Assembly (NCBI GenBank): GCA_902794125.1
Contig: CADBFX010000009.1
Span: forward strand, 6,733 to 38,765
Length of the DNA: 32,033 nt
DNA from: an uncultured Elusimicrobium sp.
GTDB lineage: Bacteria; Elusimicrobiota; Elusimicrobia; Elusimicrobiales; Elusimicrobiaceae
Reading direction: 5' to 3'
The stretch's first letter is position 1. Every line of letters starts with the position of its first letter. Position numbers and translations under genes: made by a program. Below, piece by piece: positions 8,025 through 16,662 of this stretch. The notes beneath the pieces were generated by a model. That model saw only the letters and a program-made list of their open reading frames with translations. It was not told the DNA's origin and did not search any database.

Positions 8025-8074
8025 TATAATTTGTAGAGTGGATTACTCTATACATTTTTATTTTATATCAGGAG
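8025..8074 (+). promoter_or_regulatory. Promoter (-10) and ribosome site of the six-gene envelope operon
   Basis: A perfect TATAAT at 8025-8030 has only a weak -35 (TTTCTT, 8002-8007, 17-nt spacer). AGGAG (8070-8074) lies 7 nt before ATG 8082. The 5' leader is about 45 nt. This is the only evident promoter before 13085. Confidence 0.6.
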
Positions 8075-8081
8075 CGTTTTT

Positions 8082-8636
8082 ATGAAAAAGTTACTGGGTC
8101 TTTTACTCCTATGCGGATGTATTGCCTTAACAGCTTGTCACAACAAAAAATCACCCTACAACCGAACCGATGCCAAACAAGATTACGAGTATTTTATACG
8201 TAACCATGTTTTTGCGGCTTGTTTGAACGAGGAACAGCCCTACGCCCTTTATTCCATGGCTGATTTACGGGAGCGCCCTTCTAACAACGATCCGCGCTAT
8301 AAAGTAACTTTTATCAACGGCCCGTGCAAAGGAAAAACCATTTGGACCACACACGTTATTTTAAAAACAGAACCCGCCGAAGGCGGCCTCTTGCCTACCG
8401 GCACAATATTACTGCGTAATTATCACAATCCAAAAGAACCTTTCGATAAAGAAAAAACCGATCGTTGGCACGTGGGGATTGTTTCCGACAATAGCCGTGT
8501 GGATAAAGGCATTGTAGATTTGGTATTTCCGCGCGACAGTAACGACTTCTTACCGGCACGCGAAAGCGTGTATTTGCACAACACCCGGTTTGTTATTATG
8601 CCGGAAGTAAAAGATGTGCGCACATTTATTCACTAA
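8082..8636 (+). CDS. Small lipoprotein of unknown function (first gene of envelope operon)
   Basis: 184 residues. A short signal peptide ends in the lipobox LTAC, with Cys19 as the lipidated residue, so the product should be anchored to a membrane on the periplasmic side. The mature region is a compact mixed alpha/beta domain with several aromatic and charged residues (YEYFIRNHVF, FINGPCKGKTIW, TDRWHVGIVSD). I recognise no family. Two further cysteines (ACLNEE and GPCKGK) could form a disulfide. It leads the operon and ends 9 nt before the barrel gene, whose AAGGAG site overlaps its stop. Confidence 0.75.
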   Translation: MKKLLGLLLLCGCIALTACHNKKSPYNRTDAKQDYEYFIRNHVFAACLNEEQPYALYSMADLRERPSNNDPRYKVTFINGPCKGKTIWTTHVILKTEPAEGGLLPTGTILLRNYHNPKEPFDKEKTDRWHVGIVSDNSRVDKGIVDLVFPRDSNDFLPARESVYLHNTRFVIMPEVKDVRTFIH

Positions 8637-8645
8637 GGAGAACAC

Positions 8646-9377
8646 ATGAACTCAAAAATTTTTGCTGCTATTTTTTGCTTTTGTTTTTTCCCGGTGCTGG
8701 CCACCGCCGAAACCGGCGACCCCATTAGTTTGGAAACCAATTTAATTGATATTCCAACCGCCGAAGTGTTAGACCGTTACCAAGCTGCTTTTATTACCCG
8801 TGCTTATGAACACGGTACCGTTATGGAAACGATTGATTTCGGTGTGTATCCCCGCATCAATTTAGGGATGTCGCTAGCCGTACACGAATTATTAGGTTCC
8901 TCCGGTTCGGTACGTGTGTTAAACCCGGACTTTTTAGCCAAATGGAAAATATACGACGGCAACCTTTATCTGCCCGCCATTGCTATCGGCTACGACGGCC
9001 GCCGCTACGGATATGGCTATAACAATAAACGCAAATATACCCGCACTAAAAAATATTTAGATGACCGTAAAGGGGGTTATTTATCCCTCTCGCGCGAGAT
9101 TATCGTCCCGGGGCTTAACGCATCGGCCGGGGTAAATATGTCGGACTTTGATTTTGAAGAAGTCTATATGTTTACCGGTGTTTATTACACCATTATGGAA
9201 AAAGTCGGGCTATTGGCCGAGTGGGATAACGTACGCAACATCCGCGACTCACGTTTTAATTTAGGAGCACGTTTTTACTTGCATCCTTCTCTCGCGTTAG
9301 ACGCAGCAGTGCGGCGTATCGGACGCGGAAAAGAAAGCGAACGTATTTTGCAAATCCGTTACGTTTCTAATTTTTAA
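8646..9377 (+). CDS. Outer-membrane beta-barrel protein (YjbH-like fragment)
   Basis: 243 residues with a signal peptide (cleavage near LATAE). The mature protein opens with NLIDIPTAEVLD, followed by alternating strands rich in Tyr and Gly (FGVYPRINLGMSL, LPAIAIGYDGRRYGYGYN). It ends in the aromatic barrel signature IRYVSNF with terminal Phe, the recognition signal for BamA. The pattern resembles the first part of YjbH-type exopolysaccharide-linked barrels, but those are several hundred residues longer, so this is at most a minimal relative. It sits second in the envelope operon, 8 nt before the HAMP gene. Confidence 0.75.
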   Translation: MNSKIFAAIFCFCFFPVLATAETGDPISLETNLIDIPTAEVLDRYQAAFITRAYEHGTVMETIDFGVYPRINLGMSLAVHELLGSSGSVRVLNPDFLAKWKIYDGNLYLPAIAIGYDGRRYGYGYNNKRKYTRTKKYLDDRKGGYLSLSREIIVPGLNASAGVNMSDFDFEEVYMFTGVYYTIMEKVGLLAEWDNVRNIRDSRFNLGARFYLHPSLALDAAVRRIGRGKESERILQIRYVSNF

Positions 9378-9385
9378 GAGGATTT

Positions 9386-9853
9386 ATGACAGAACCCACC
9401 CGTGCACCTTTTAAAAGACGGACCATTTTTATTAAAAAACAATTGCAAATACGCTATATGATGTTAATTATTTTTAGCGTATTGTGTGGCTTGGCTATTA
9501 TGACCTTGGAGCTCACCGCCACGCTTAATGATTTATTTGATGCATACCCCGTGCTGGTGCAACCCATTTATGACGAATTTATTCCCATCGTGGCCAGTTT
9601 CTTCTACAAAATTGTAATTTATTTACTTTTTGTGGTATTGATATCAGCTATTTTATCGCACAAAATGGCCGGCCCGGTGTTCCGGTTTGAAGAAACGTGT
9701 AAAGCTATTGCCAAGGGGGATTTTTCCCAACGGGTGCACCTGCGCAAAGGCGATAATTTTATGGAATTACAAGACGAATTTAACAAAATGATGGACCGCG
9801 TAGAAGCGGAAATCAATAAAAACAAACAGGGAAATAACCAAACGCATGAATAA
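9386..9853 (+). CDS. Two-TM protein with a stand-alone HAMP domain
   Basis: 155 residues: a basic N-terminus, TM1 at about 24-46, a short periplasmic loop, TM2 at about 68-90, then a HAMP domain (about 91-143). The HAMP domain shows the typical proline (MAGPVFRFE), the E..C.AIAKGDFSQRV helix-linker and a second helix (ELQDEFNKMMDRVEAEI). No kinase, cyclase or methyl-accepting output domain follows; the protein ends with a polar tail. Such a protein could relay a signal or act as a structural coiled-coil adaptor. It overlaps the TolC-family gene by 8 nt. Confidence 0.85.
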   Translation: MTEPTRAPFKRRTIFIKKQLQIRYMMLIIFSVLCGLAIMTLELTATLNDLFDAYPVLVQPIYDEFIPIVASFFYKIVIYLLFVVLISAILSHKMAGPVFRFEETCKAIAKGDFSQRVHLRKGDNFMELQDEFNKMMDRVEAEINKNKQGNNQTHE

Positions 9854-11147
9854 ATATGCCGCCTTATTAGTTGCTTTATTAGGAACCTTTTTGCCGGCCT
9901 GCGCTCAGCAGGAATACGGCTTAAAGTTTTCCAGCTTGATTAACGATAATTTGTCGTTGGAAAACGCGATTCGAATCGGGCTGGAAAATAATTCCGATTT
10001 TTTAACCGCCCAGCAAGAAATTATTATTGCCGAACAAAAAGTAAACGAAGCCAAATTTCGCTATTTGCCGCAATTTGCCTTGCAAGGTACCGCCACTTGG
10101 TACGACATTGATTACCCGATGGTACTGCCCGATTCCGTTGCCAACCGCGTATTGCCCGGCCGTGCACTGGCCCAAAAAGAGGACCGCTTTTTTGGGGTGG
10201 GTATTACCGCCACTCAATACCTCTACTCCGGTGGCCGCATCCGCGGAACTTTAAAAATGGCACGCGCCAATTTAAAGCAAACCCAAAGCCGGTACGAAAT
10301 TATCAAAAATGCAGTGGTATTAGATATTAAAAAATCTTTTTATCAATTACTTTACGCGCAACATTATGACGCTTTAACCCAAGAAGTGTTAAACAAAGCC
10401 CGCCAATGGTATGCGCGCCCGCAAACAGATATTTGGACTAAAATACAAATTCGCGCCCGGTTGGCCCAACTACAAGCCAAACGCAGCGAGGCATCGTTAC
10501 AACTGGAAGATGCCCGCCGGAGAATGTTAATTAGTTTAAATAAAGAACTCAATGCCTCTTTTTCTATCCGCGGCGAATTTGCTCCCGTTCATACCGATTG
10601 GGACTTGCCCCACCTAAACCTTTGGGCTACGGAATTTAGGCCGGAACTTAAATCTGCCATTTACGCGTTGGAAGCCGATAACATCGCCATTGATTTAGCT
10701 CTTTCCAAACGCTACCCAGACATTATTTTAAACGGCTCCTATGAAAAATTAGGCGTAGATGATTTAGAAGACACCAACAAACAAGTTTCGTTAGCCATTC
10801 AACTGCCGATCCCTTATAATTTTTCGGAACAAATTACCCAAAAAAAGGCGCAACAACGTAAAAGCGCTTTGCGCCGTGCCGCTATTGAAGATAAAATCCG
10901 TTCGCAAGTAACCAGCGGATTTTCCAATATGCAGTTTTGGCAAAAAGAAGTACTCTTGCGCCAGGAATCTTACCAAGAATTGCAATCTCTCTTGGCACAG
11001 GCCGAAAAAAACGCTTCTAAACAAGGTATCGCTCCGCTCGATGCTTTGCTGGCATACGAGCAAGCCGCAGCGGACTATTTACACGCCTTGCGGTTAAATC
11101 TTTCCGCGAAGGCCGAATTGGAATGGGCCATCGGCCAGGACTTATAA
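9846..11147 (+). CDS. TolC-family outer-membrane channel protein
   Basis: 433 residues with the outer-membrane efflux (OEP) architecture. The first half opens with SLENAIRIGLENNSD, and a YLPQ..LQG strand pair follows. Long coiled-coil helices come next, then a second repeat (FRPELKSAIYALEADNIAIDLALSKRYPDI). This fold makes a trimeric alpha-barrel channel through the periplasm and outer membrane. The signal peptide ends LPAC, so Cys19 may be lipidated as in OprM-type members. At 433 residues it is slightly shorter than E. coli TolC. No adaptor or inner-membrane pump is encoded beside it, which is unusual. Its stop overlaps the patatin start (TAATG). Confidence 0.9.
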   Translation: MNKYAALLVALLGTFLPACAQQEYGLKFSSLINDNLSLENAIRIGLENNSDFLTAQQEIIIAEQKVNEAKFRYLPQFALQGTATWYDIDYPMVLPDSVANRVLPGRALAQKEDRFFGVGITATQYLYSGGRIRGTLKMARANLKQTQSRYEIIKNAVVLDIKKSFYQLLYAQHYDALTQEVLNKARQWYARPQTDIWTKIQIRARLAQLQAKRSEASLQLEDARRRMLISLNKELNASFSIRGEFAPVHTDWDLPHLNLWATEFRPELKSAIYALEADNIAIDLALSKRYPDIILNGSYEKLGVDDLEDTNKQVSLAIQLPIPYNFSEQITQKKAQQRKSALRRAAIEDKIRSQVTSGFSNMQFWQKEVLLRQESYQELQSLLAQAEKNASKQGIAPLDALLAYEQAAADYLHALRLNLSAKAELEWAIGQDL

Positions 11148-12100
11148 TGAAAAAAACCCGTCGTTTCTGGGCAGCACTTCTCAGCCTGGTGTGTTTTTCA
11201 CCGGTAATGTACGCTTTGCCTGCGCATAACGACGACGATATTTTGCGTGAATTCCTGTGGCAAAAATTTATTGAACTCCCCACCGACCAACGTCCTAAAA
11301 TTGGGTTGGCTTTATCGGCCGGGGGCGTACGCGGATTTGCCCACGTAGGCACATTAGAAGTATTAGATAACGCCCGCGTGCCAATTGATATGATGTCCGG
11401 TACTTCTATGGGTTCGGTAGTAGGCTCGCTGTATGCAGCCGGGCTTCCTACCAAACGCCTTTGGGAAATAAGCACGCATATTTCCATGGATAATATTTCC
11501 TCGGATTTTAACGCCATTGGGTTATTACGTTTTTTATTTGCCAAACGCTTACCTTCATCAGCCAATCTGGTAAATTTCTTCCACGAACAATTGGGGGATA
11601 TGCAATTTGAGGAATTGAAAATTCCTTTTTCCTGCGCAGCCATGGACGTTAAAACCGGCGAACGCGTAGTATTTAACTCCGGTCCGCTGGCTCTGGCCGT
11701 TCGCGCCAGCATGAATTTACCGGGCGTGTTTGAACCGGTTCAATACCGCCACCGGGCGTTGGTGGACGGAGCCGTAGTAGATTATTTGCCGGTAGAGTCT
11801 GTACGCTTATTAGGAGCCGATTATATTATTGCGTCTGTTACGCCGCCGGATTTCTTTTCAAAAACCCCTAAAAGTATTGCGGCATATCTCTTGCGCGTAG
11901 GAGATGTGCGCGGCGCCGCAATGATTGAAGAAGCTGCCCAAAAAGCGAATTTTATTCTTACCAACCGCGTATTGGATACCGGTACGCTGGAACTGGATAA
12001 ATTAGAAAAAGCCGGCGAGGTGGGTGTAATAGAAGCCCATAGCCATTTGAAGGAGTTGCAAGAAGACATACTTCTTTTTGCATTTACACATGAGCCATAA
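11147..12100 (+). CDS. Exported patatin-like phospholipase (RssA/PlpD-like)
   Basis: 317 residues. It starts at the ATG overlapping the TolC-family stop by 1 nt; an upstream in-frame start would overlap far more. The signal peptide ends near VMYALP. The patatin core is complete: oxyanion loop SAGGVRGFAHVG (residues 57-68), nucleophile elbow GTSMG (85-89) with Ser87, and catalytic Asp207 in LVDGAVVDYLPV. It should hydrolyse acyl esters of phospholipids. Because it is exported, it would act in the periplasm or at the outer membrane. Unlike PlpD or FplA there is no C-terminal barrel; the protein ends soon after the catalytic domain. A separate barrel is encoded in the same operon. Confidence 0.9.
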   Translation: MKKTRRFWAALLSLVCFSPVMYALPAHNDDDILREFLWQKFIELPTDQRPKIGLALSAGGVRGFAHVGTLEVLDNARVPIDMMSGTSMGSVVGSLYAAGLPTKRLWEISTHISMDNISSDFNAIGLLRFLFAKRLPSSANLVNFFHEQLGDMQFEELKIPFSCAAMDVKTGERVVFNSGPLALAVRASMNLPGVFEPVQYRHRALVDGAVVDYLPVESVRLLGADYIIASVTPPDFFSKTPKSIAAYLLRVGDVRGAAMIEEAAQKANFILTNRVLDTGTLELDKLEKAGEVGVIEAHSHLKELQEDILLFAFTHEP

Positions 12101-13085
12101 CTTTTCTACTCTTTTTCGCTTGTTAATCATTGCTTGCTGGGCAGCCGGATGCTCCTCTGGCTTCTTGGATTTAGCCCCACTCGGCGACCGCAAAGATTAT
12201 ACCCAAGCCCGTGCATTTTACGATAACGGCCAGTACGAACAGGCCATTAAAGAATTAACGGAATATATTGAAAAAACGAAAAATGTAAAACGCCGCGAAG
12301 CCCGTGCCTATCGTTTGCTCGGAAAAAGTTACGAACAACTGGGCCGACTTAATAAAGCGCTGGAAACATATTTGGAAGCATTGGAATTTTATCCCAATAA
12401 CGTGCCTCTTTTATTAGAAGCCGCCCGGCTGTATCAATCAACCGGCCTTACCCACCGTTCTATGGATCTGTATGAACGGGCCTTGCAGGAAAAGCCCGAT
12501 TCCTTGGAAGCCATCGCCGGACAAGCCGCCAATTATAGCGCGATTGGGTTTTATTCCAAAGCACGCGAATTTTACGACCGCTTTTTTGAACTAAACCCAA
12601 CAGCGGAGCCTTTATACCGTGCCCGTTATGCACAAACTTTCTTGGCCCAGCATAACTTTCAAGAAGCTTTCATTAATATCACCATGGCCCTTGCTGAGGA
12701 CAAAACAAATGCGGATTTCTGGTTACTCAGTGCACGCGCCTTATACGGCCTTCACAAACCGCAAGAAGCCATGCAAAACCTGGATGCCGCCCTTTTGTTA
12801 GCCCCTAATCACCCGCAATTATTGGCTTATAAAGCGCTGTGGCAATACCAAGCGGCCGATTATAAAAACTCTTTATCCACCGTCAAACAACTGCTTAAAC
12901 AAAATCCGGAAAACCAATTGGCACTTTTTATCCAAAGTTTAAATTGGCTAAAACAAGGCAAAAAACAACAGGCCCACCAAAATTGGCAACAAATCGTAAC
13001 GCTTAACCCGTCCTCTTTTGTAGGTAAAACGGCACAAGCACTATTAGACGAAGAAAGTCTCCCTCCGTTTGTAAGTCTTTTATAA
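12090..13085 (+). CDS. TPR-repeat lipoprotein
   Basis: 331 residues from ATG 12090, overlapping the patatin gene by 11 nt; a TTG start at 12078 is less likely. The signal peptide ends AAGC, giving a lipidated Cys about 16 residues in. The mature part is about seven tetratricopeptide repeats, for example ARAFYDNGQYEQAIKEL, AYRLLGKSYEQLGRLNKAL, and LLEAARLYQSTG. They run nearly to the C-terminus and form a superhelical protein-binding scaffold. No Shine-Dalgarno is obvious, so translation probably depends on coupling to the upstream gene. As the last operon gene it may scaffold the other envelope proteins. It could be BamD- or PilF-like in use, but its repeats are generic. Confidence 0.85.
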   Translation: MSHNFSTLFRLLIIACWAAGCSSGFLDLAPLGDRKDYTQARAFYDNGQYEQAIKELTEYIEKTKNVKRREARAYRLLGKSYEQLGRLNKALETYLEALEFYPNNVPLLLEAARLYQSTGLTHRSMDLYERALQEKPDSLEAIAGQAANYSAIGFYSKAREFYDRFFELNPTAEPLYRARYAQTFLAQHNFQEAFINITMALAEDKTNADFWLLSARALYGLHKPQEAMQNLDAALLLAPNHPQLLAYKALWQYQAADYKNSLSTVKQLLKQNPENQLALFIQSLNWLKQGKKQQAHQNWQQIVTLNPSSFVGKTAQALLDEESLPPFVSLL

Positions 13086-13097
13086 TTTTTCCCCCTC

Positions 13098-13136
13098 AAA
13101 AAAGGCCCGATGCAAATAGCACCGGGCCTTTATAAT
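13098..13136. terminator. Bidirectional terminator between TPR lipoprotein and TldE-like genes
   Basis: The stem pairs AAAGGCCCG (13101-13109) with CGGGCCTTT (13123-13131), plus an inner TGC/GCA after one A/C mismatch, and has a 5-nt loop. The minus strand has a clean six-T tract (13098-13103); the plus strand tail is weaker (TTTATAATTT). Confidence 0.75.
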
Positions 13137-13146
13137 TTATGATTGA

Positions 13147-14730
13147 TTAGGGCTTTGCAATAAACGGTTTGCGTCCCGGTTTACGGTCTCTCGGGAGAAC
13201 TTCCACCTCATTAACTAGCAAAGAAGGCGTTATTAAAATAGGCCAGCCAAGAAATACTTTCCGGCTGCCACCGGCCGCTTCTATATCGCGCAAGGAACGG
13301 GCAGATAAATTGGCATCTTCCAAACCTACGATACGCTCTTTATGCCCGTCTTTGGTATAAACGCGCTCAAAATCGTTAGACGTGTGTGCAATGTAACAAT
13401 ACTCCAACTCTAATTCTTGGCAACGGGCTAACAATTTCTCTTCCATTTGTTCGTCCGTAAGTGGATGTTCGGGCTCCACAAACACATTGCTTAACCCTTC
13501 GCGCGGAGCAATTTCATCCAGCAAAAATATATGTCCGTTGCTGGCATGCTTTTTGGCAAGCGGACGCTGACCAAGCGGCAGTTGTTCCAACCGTCCGTTC
13601 TTTCCTACCAGCACCAACTCTTGCGTAGGAACGCCTTCAAAATCCACGTTCCAGTGCATGAGTCCTATTCCTTCAAACTCGGTTTCTTGCGGTCTGTCAT
13701 AAATGGCAATGCCCGGGGACAAAATACGCTGCCCTAGTTTTTTGCGCCAAGGGCTAGCTTGCATATCTTCATCGTTATCTTGCACAAAATAAGGCACCGT
13801 TTTGTTTAATTCGTTAAACAGTAAAATTTTCAAAAAACTCTTTGCCGCGGCCGGTTTGTATAACACCGGGCCCACATATGCTTCCCCGGTTTTGGCGCCG
13901 TACAGTGCTTGCATATCTGTAAAAAACTCTTGAATTTTTTGTTCCGTAGCGGCTAACTGCTGGACTGAAAAATCTTTTACCAAAAACTGCCGAGACTCTC
14001 TTTCTCTGTATCCGTCCGGCTGACGAAATTCGGCCGAAACAGTAATATAGTTTTGCGTTAGCGTGGTTTGGAATTTGCCACCCAGGCTGTTTAGAAAATA
14101 ATCATTACGTCGCATTTCTTCGCCAAACACTGTAAAATTTTCCAAAAATTTTACGTCTTTTCCCCAGGCCGATACTTTTTGTAACCATGCCTCCAACCGA
14201 GCGCTATCCGGCTGTTGCCAAGGAGTTATTTCTTCTATAGAAACTCCTTGTTTGGCGGGCACCCAATCGGGCAATTTGTTTTGGATGTTTTTGGTACGCA
14301 AATAGGCCTTTTTTTGTTTATAACGTTCCAACGAATCTAAATATAATCGATTGGATAATTTCCATAATTGCGTACGAAGTGCCTCGTAGCTAACCGGTGT
14401 CCACAACCCGATTTTCATCTCTTCGCTGCGCGCAAACCCGCGGCTGCTGTCCTGTTCGGTACCGACTTCCACCACTCCCTGTACCAACCAATCTTGCTCT
14501 AACGGAGTAATCGTTGATAGCACCCCCAGCGAAGCTTCCCGCCGAAATTGGAACCGTTCTCTTATCCAATACGCTACATAAAAAGGTTTTGCTTCCCCGG
14601 GCAAACGTAATTCTTTAAGCGTACGGTTCATTTCGTCTTTCATAGCCCGGAAATATACCTCGTTTTCAACGGGGGCTCCGAAACAAATCGTCGCGCTACC
14701 CAATAGTAAAAGGCATAAAATACGCTTCAT
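13147..14730 (-). CDS. Exported TldE/PmbA-like protein lacking the metal motif
   Basis: 527 residues with a signal peptide (MKRILCLLLLG..., cleavage near CFGA). The body aligns by eye with the neighbouring TldD-like protein: similar N-terminal ISRAM-R..L-type helices, a Q..TQNYITVSAEF strand region, and a C-terminal LITPSLLVNEVEV block matching APSVLLKSLEIE of its partner. The HExxxH metal site is absent; the corresponding region reads ELNKTVPYFVQ. In TldD/TldE proteases the E-type subunit is the non-catalytic half, so this is the likely partner. Its ATG overlaps the upstream gene's stop by 1 nt, so the pair is translationally coupled. Confidence 0.78.
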   Translation of the reverse strand: MKRILCLLLLGSATICFGAPVENEVYFRAMKDEMNRTLKELRLPGEAKPFYVAYWIRERFQFRREASLGVLSTITPLEQDWLVQGVVEVGTEQDSSRGFARSEEMKIGLWTPVSYEALRTQLWKLSNRLYLDSLERYKQKKAYLRTKNIQNKLPDWVPAKQGVSIEEITPWQQPDSARLEAWLQKVSAWGKDVKFLENFTVFGEEMRRNDYFLNSLGGKFQTTLTQNYITVSAEFRQPDGYRERESRQFLVKDFSVQQLAATEQKIQEFFTDMQALYGAKTGEAYVGPVLYKPAAAKSFLKILLFNELNKTVPYFVQDNDEDMQASPWRKKLGQRILSPGIAIYDRPQETEFEGIGLMHWNVDFEGVPTQELVLVGKNGRLEQLPLGQRPLAKKHASNGHIFLLDEIAPREGLSNVFVEPEHPLTDEQMEEKLLARCQELELEYCYIAHTSNDFERVYTKDGHKERIVGLEDANLSARSLRDIEAAGGSRKVFLGWPILITPSLLVNEVEVLPRDRKPGRKPFIAKP

Positions 14731-16436
14731 TATTTACTCTCCTTTAAAATAGCCATCGGTGCGGGCAAAACAGGTGGTTTTGACGAACTCTTAGCGGTCT
14801 TTTCAATCTCCAGCGATTTTAATAACACACTGGGGGCAATAGCTGAAACCGGCACCCAACCGGACTCTGCCCCGCAAGTACCGTTAAATACAGCATCGTC
14901 GCTGGCGGCCGCCTTTATTTGAGAAAAAGATACTAACGGAGTTCCCACAATATCTGCTCCACGCACCACTTCTTTACGACCGTCCGGGTAAATACGATAC
15001 ACGTATTGCGGCGTTAATTTAAACACTTGCGCCCGGCCACTGTAAATTTGCGTAAAACCACCCGACAAATCATCAATTACATATCCGTACGGCTTGCCTT
15101 GGCGTTTAACTTCTTCAATAAGTTGTTTTTCCAATTCTTCATATGGCACTGTTTCCGAAGCAATCAAGCGTGTTACGCCCATGCGTGCCACCGGGCTATT
15201 GCCAATTTGCCGCCGGCCATGACCGTTAGAGGCAGAAAACCCTTTGATAGGGCTACTGCCCATTAAAAATTCGCGCAACACACCGTTTTCTATCAAAGTA
15301 ACCGGGCGCACTTTAACGCCTTCATCATCGTATTCATAAAATCCGCGTAGGGGTTTTCCGTTAAAGGTTTCTAGTGTGGCATCATCTATGATTGAAATAA
15401 ACGGCACCGTAACGGCCTGACCAATTTTATCGGTAAATGTTTTACCAAATGAATTTTGTTTTTGGCGATGACCTTCCATGCGGTGGCCTAATACTTCGTG
15501 CACAAAAACGGCCATGGCGCGGTTATTTAAAATAGTAGGCACGGTAATCGGTTCTGCTTCTGGGGCGTTAGTCAGTTCATTCAATTCCGCAAGCGACTTT
15601 TCCATGTCTTGCCGCAATGAATCTTCATCCGGCAATTCATCCGTGCTTATGACGTCGTATGATTTACTCCGCATTAACTCCAACCCATCGGCTGTTTTTC
15701 CTTCAAAGGAATAACTTAACCGCATCCACAAAAACGGCGTGACAATTTGGCTGCCTACCGAGTCCACAAAATAACGCGTACCCTGTCTTATGGAAAAATC
15801 AAAAGAACTATATAGCACTTCTTTATGTCCCCGTGTTACGTTGGAAAGACGTACCAGCATTTCCTTAATCCGTTGCGTATCTGCCTCTACTTTTTCTTGC
15901 GTGCGGCAATAGGAAGATTTCGGCGGAAGCACAAAATCGTTGGAATCATCCTGCCGCTCGGCGGAGGTTTGAGCGTCACTTTTCACTTTATCCAAATCGC
16001 TTTGGGCACGCTCAGCCGATTGCTGGGTGGCATTCCATAAATAACGGCGAAAAGCCAACGGATCTTTTTCGTTCAATTGCGAAATTTCCCTTCTCATATA
16101 TACATAATCGGCCCGGTCCCCATTGGAAAGAAAGCGCGTATTATCGGTTTTTTCGTCACCTGCGCGAGCGGTAACTTCTATATAACCGGTATGGTCGGCA
16201 GTATCATCACCGATACCGTTTGCATCCACCCACAGGGAATAAGTGTCTTGGTCTGTATAGGTATAAGACAGATAATAAATCGGCGGTTTTTGTTTTTTAA
16301 GCGTTTTAAAATTACGTTTTAGTTCGGCTTGCATCACTTGGAGGGGGAACTGATCGGTGGCCTTACAATTGGGTTGTGCCCCGAAGGCCAGATTACAAAT
16401 GAATAAAAAAAGGCTGCAGATTAAAATTTTTTTCAT
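14730..16436 (-). CDS. Exported TldD-like metalloprotease
   Basis: 568 residues from the ATG at 16434-16436, which has TGAGGA just upstream (16441-16447). A longer in-frame start would run into the tRNA and is rejected. The signal peptide ends near LAFGA. The TldD metal motif HEVLGH is at residues 313-318 (His313, Glu314, His318), followed by a GH.MEGHR stretch. A late GTCGAESGWVPVSAIAPS block corresponds to the region that supplies a cysteine ligand in TldD. Classical TldD is cytoplasmic and about 480 residues; this one is exported and has an extra N-terminal domain of about 180 residues. It is the first gene of a two-gene minus-strand operon. Confidence 0.82.
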   Translation of the reverse strand: MKKILICSLFLFICNLAFGAQPNCKATDQFPLQVMQAELKRNFKTLKKQKPPIYYLSYTYTDQDTYSLWVDANGIGDDTADHTGYIEVTARAGDEKTDNTRFLSNGDRADYVYMRREISQLNEKDPLAFRRYLWNATQQSAERAQSDLDKVKSDAQTSAERQDDSNDFVLPPKSSYCRTQEKVEADTQRIKEMLVRLSNVTRGHKEVLYSSFDFSIRQGTRYFVDSVGSQIVTPFLWMRLSYSFEGKTADGLELMRSKSYDVISTDELPDEDSLRQDMEKSLAELNELTNAPEAEPITVPTILNNRAMAVFVHEVLGHRMEGHRQKQNSFGKTFTDKIGQAVTVPFISIIDDATLETFNGKPLRGFYEYDDEGVKVRPVTLIENGVLREFLMGSSPIKGFSASNGHGRRQIGNSPVARMGVTRLIASETVPYEELEKQLIEEVKRQGKPYGYVIDDLSGGFTQIYSGRAQVFKLTPQYVYRIYPDGRKEVVRGADIVGTPLVSFSQIKAAASDDAVFNGTCGAESGWVPVSAIAPSVLLKSLEIEKTAKSSSKPPVLPAPMAILKESK

Positions 16437-16474
16437 ATTTTTCCTCAGAAAGATTATATCATAAAATCCCCTCA

Positions 16475-16503
16475 TAGACCTTACCCCCAAAAAATGGTAT
16501 GAT
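16475..16503 (+). promoter_or_regulatory. Sigma70-type promoter of tRNA-Thr
   Basis: TAGACC (16475-16480) and TATGAT (16498-16503) are separated by 17 nt and lie 17 nt before the tRNA 5' end. Confidence 0.68.
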
Positions 16504-16520
16504 AGTAAGGTAAGATTTTC

Positions 16521-16593
16521 GCCGAGGTAGCTCAACTGGCAGAGCAACGGTTTTGTAAACCGTAGGTTGTGGGTTCGACTCCCATCCTCGGCT
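16521..16593 (+). tRNA. tRNA-Thr (anticodon TGT)
   Basis: 73 nt with all four arms paired. The acceptor is GCCGAGG / CCTCGGC (16521-16527, 16586-16592) and the D stem GCTC / GAGC. The anticodon stem is ACGGT / ACCGT around loop TTTGTAA, giving anticodon TGT (16554-16556), which reads ACA/ACN threonine codons. The T arm is GTGGG-TTCGACT-CCCAT. The discriminator base is T16593 and CCA is not encoded. The gene is followed at once by a long hairpin that reuses its last two bases. Confidence 0.96.
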
Positions 16594-16633
16594 AAATTTC
16601 AAAACCCGCCGCGAGGTGGGTTTTGAAATTTAG
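16592..16633 (+). repeat. 19-bp hairpin with GCGA tetraloop directly after tRNA-Thr
   Basis: The left arm 16592-16610 pairs with 16615-16633 over 19 bp with one G-T wobble, closed by the GNRA-type loop GCGA (16611-16614). There is no T-tract, so it is not a standard terminator. It may guide 3' processing of the tRNA transcript. Its right half is contained in the 58-bp repeat. Confidence 0.8.
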
Positions 16634-16662
16634 AGTGAGGAAGCAGGCAAACTGCTTTGCCT
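16605..16662 (+). repeat. 58-bp direct repeat, copy 1
   Basis: Identical to 16801-16858, with a period of 196 bp. It contains the loop and right arm of the post-tRNA hairpin and a second hairpin, GCAGGCAAA-CTGC-TTTGCCTGC (16643-16664), whose last bases extend past the repeat. Confidence 0.95.

Noticed and set aside
11017..11712. 231-codon open frame on the minus strand across the TolC/patatin junction
   Set aside because: It lies opposite two well-supported genes with intact family motifs, has no ribosome site or recognisable domain, and reads as compositional shadow.
16437..16547. Longer start for the minus-strand TldD-like gene
   Set aside because: It would overlap the tRNA-Thr gene and precede a good ribosome site plus a clear signal peptide start at 16436.
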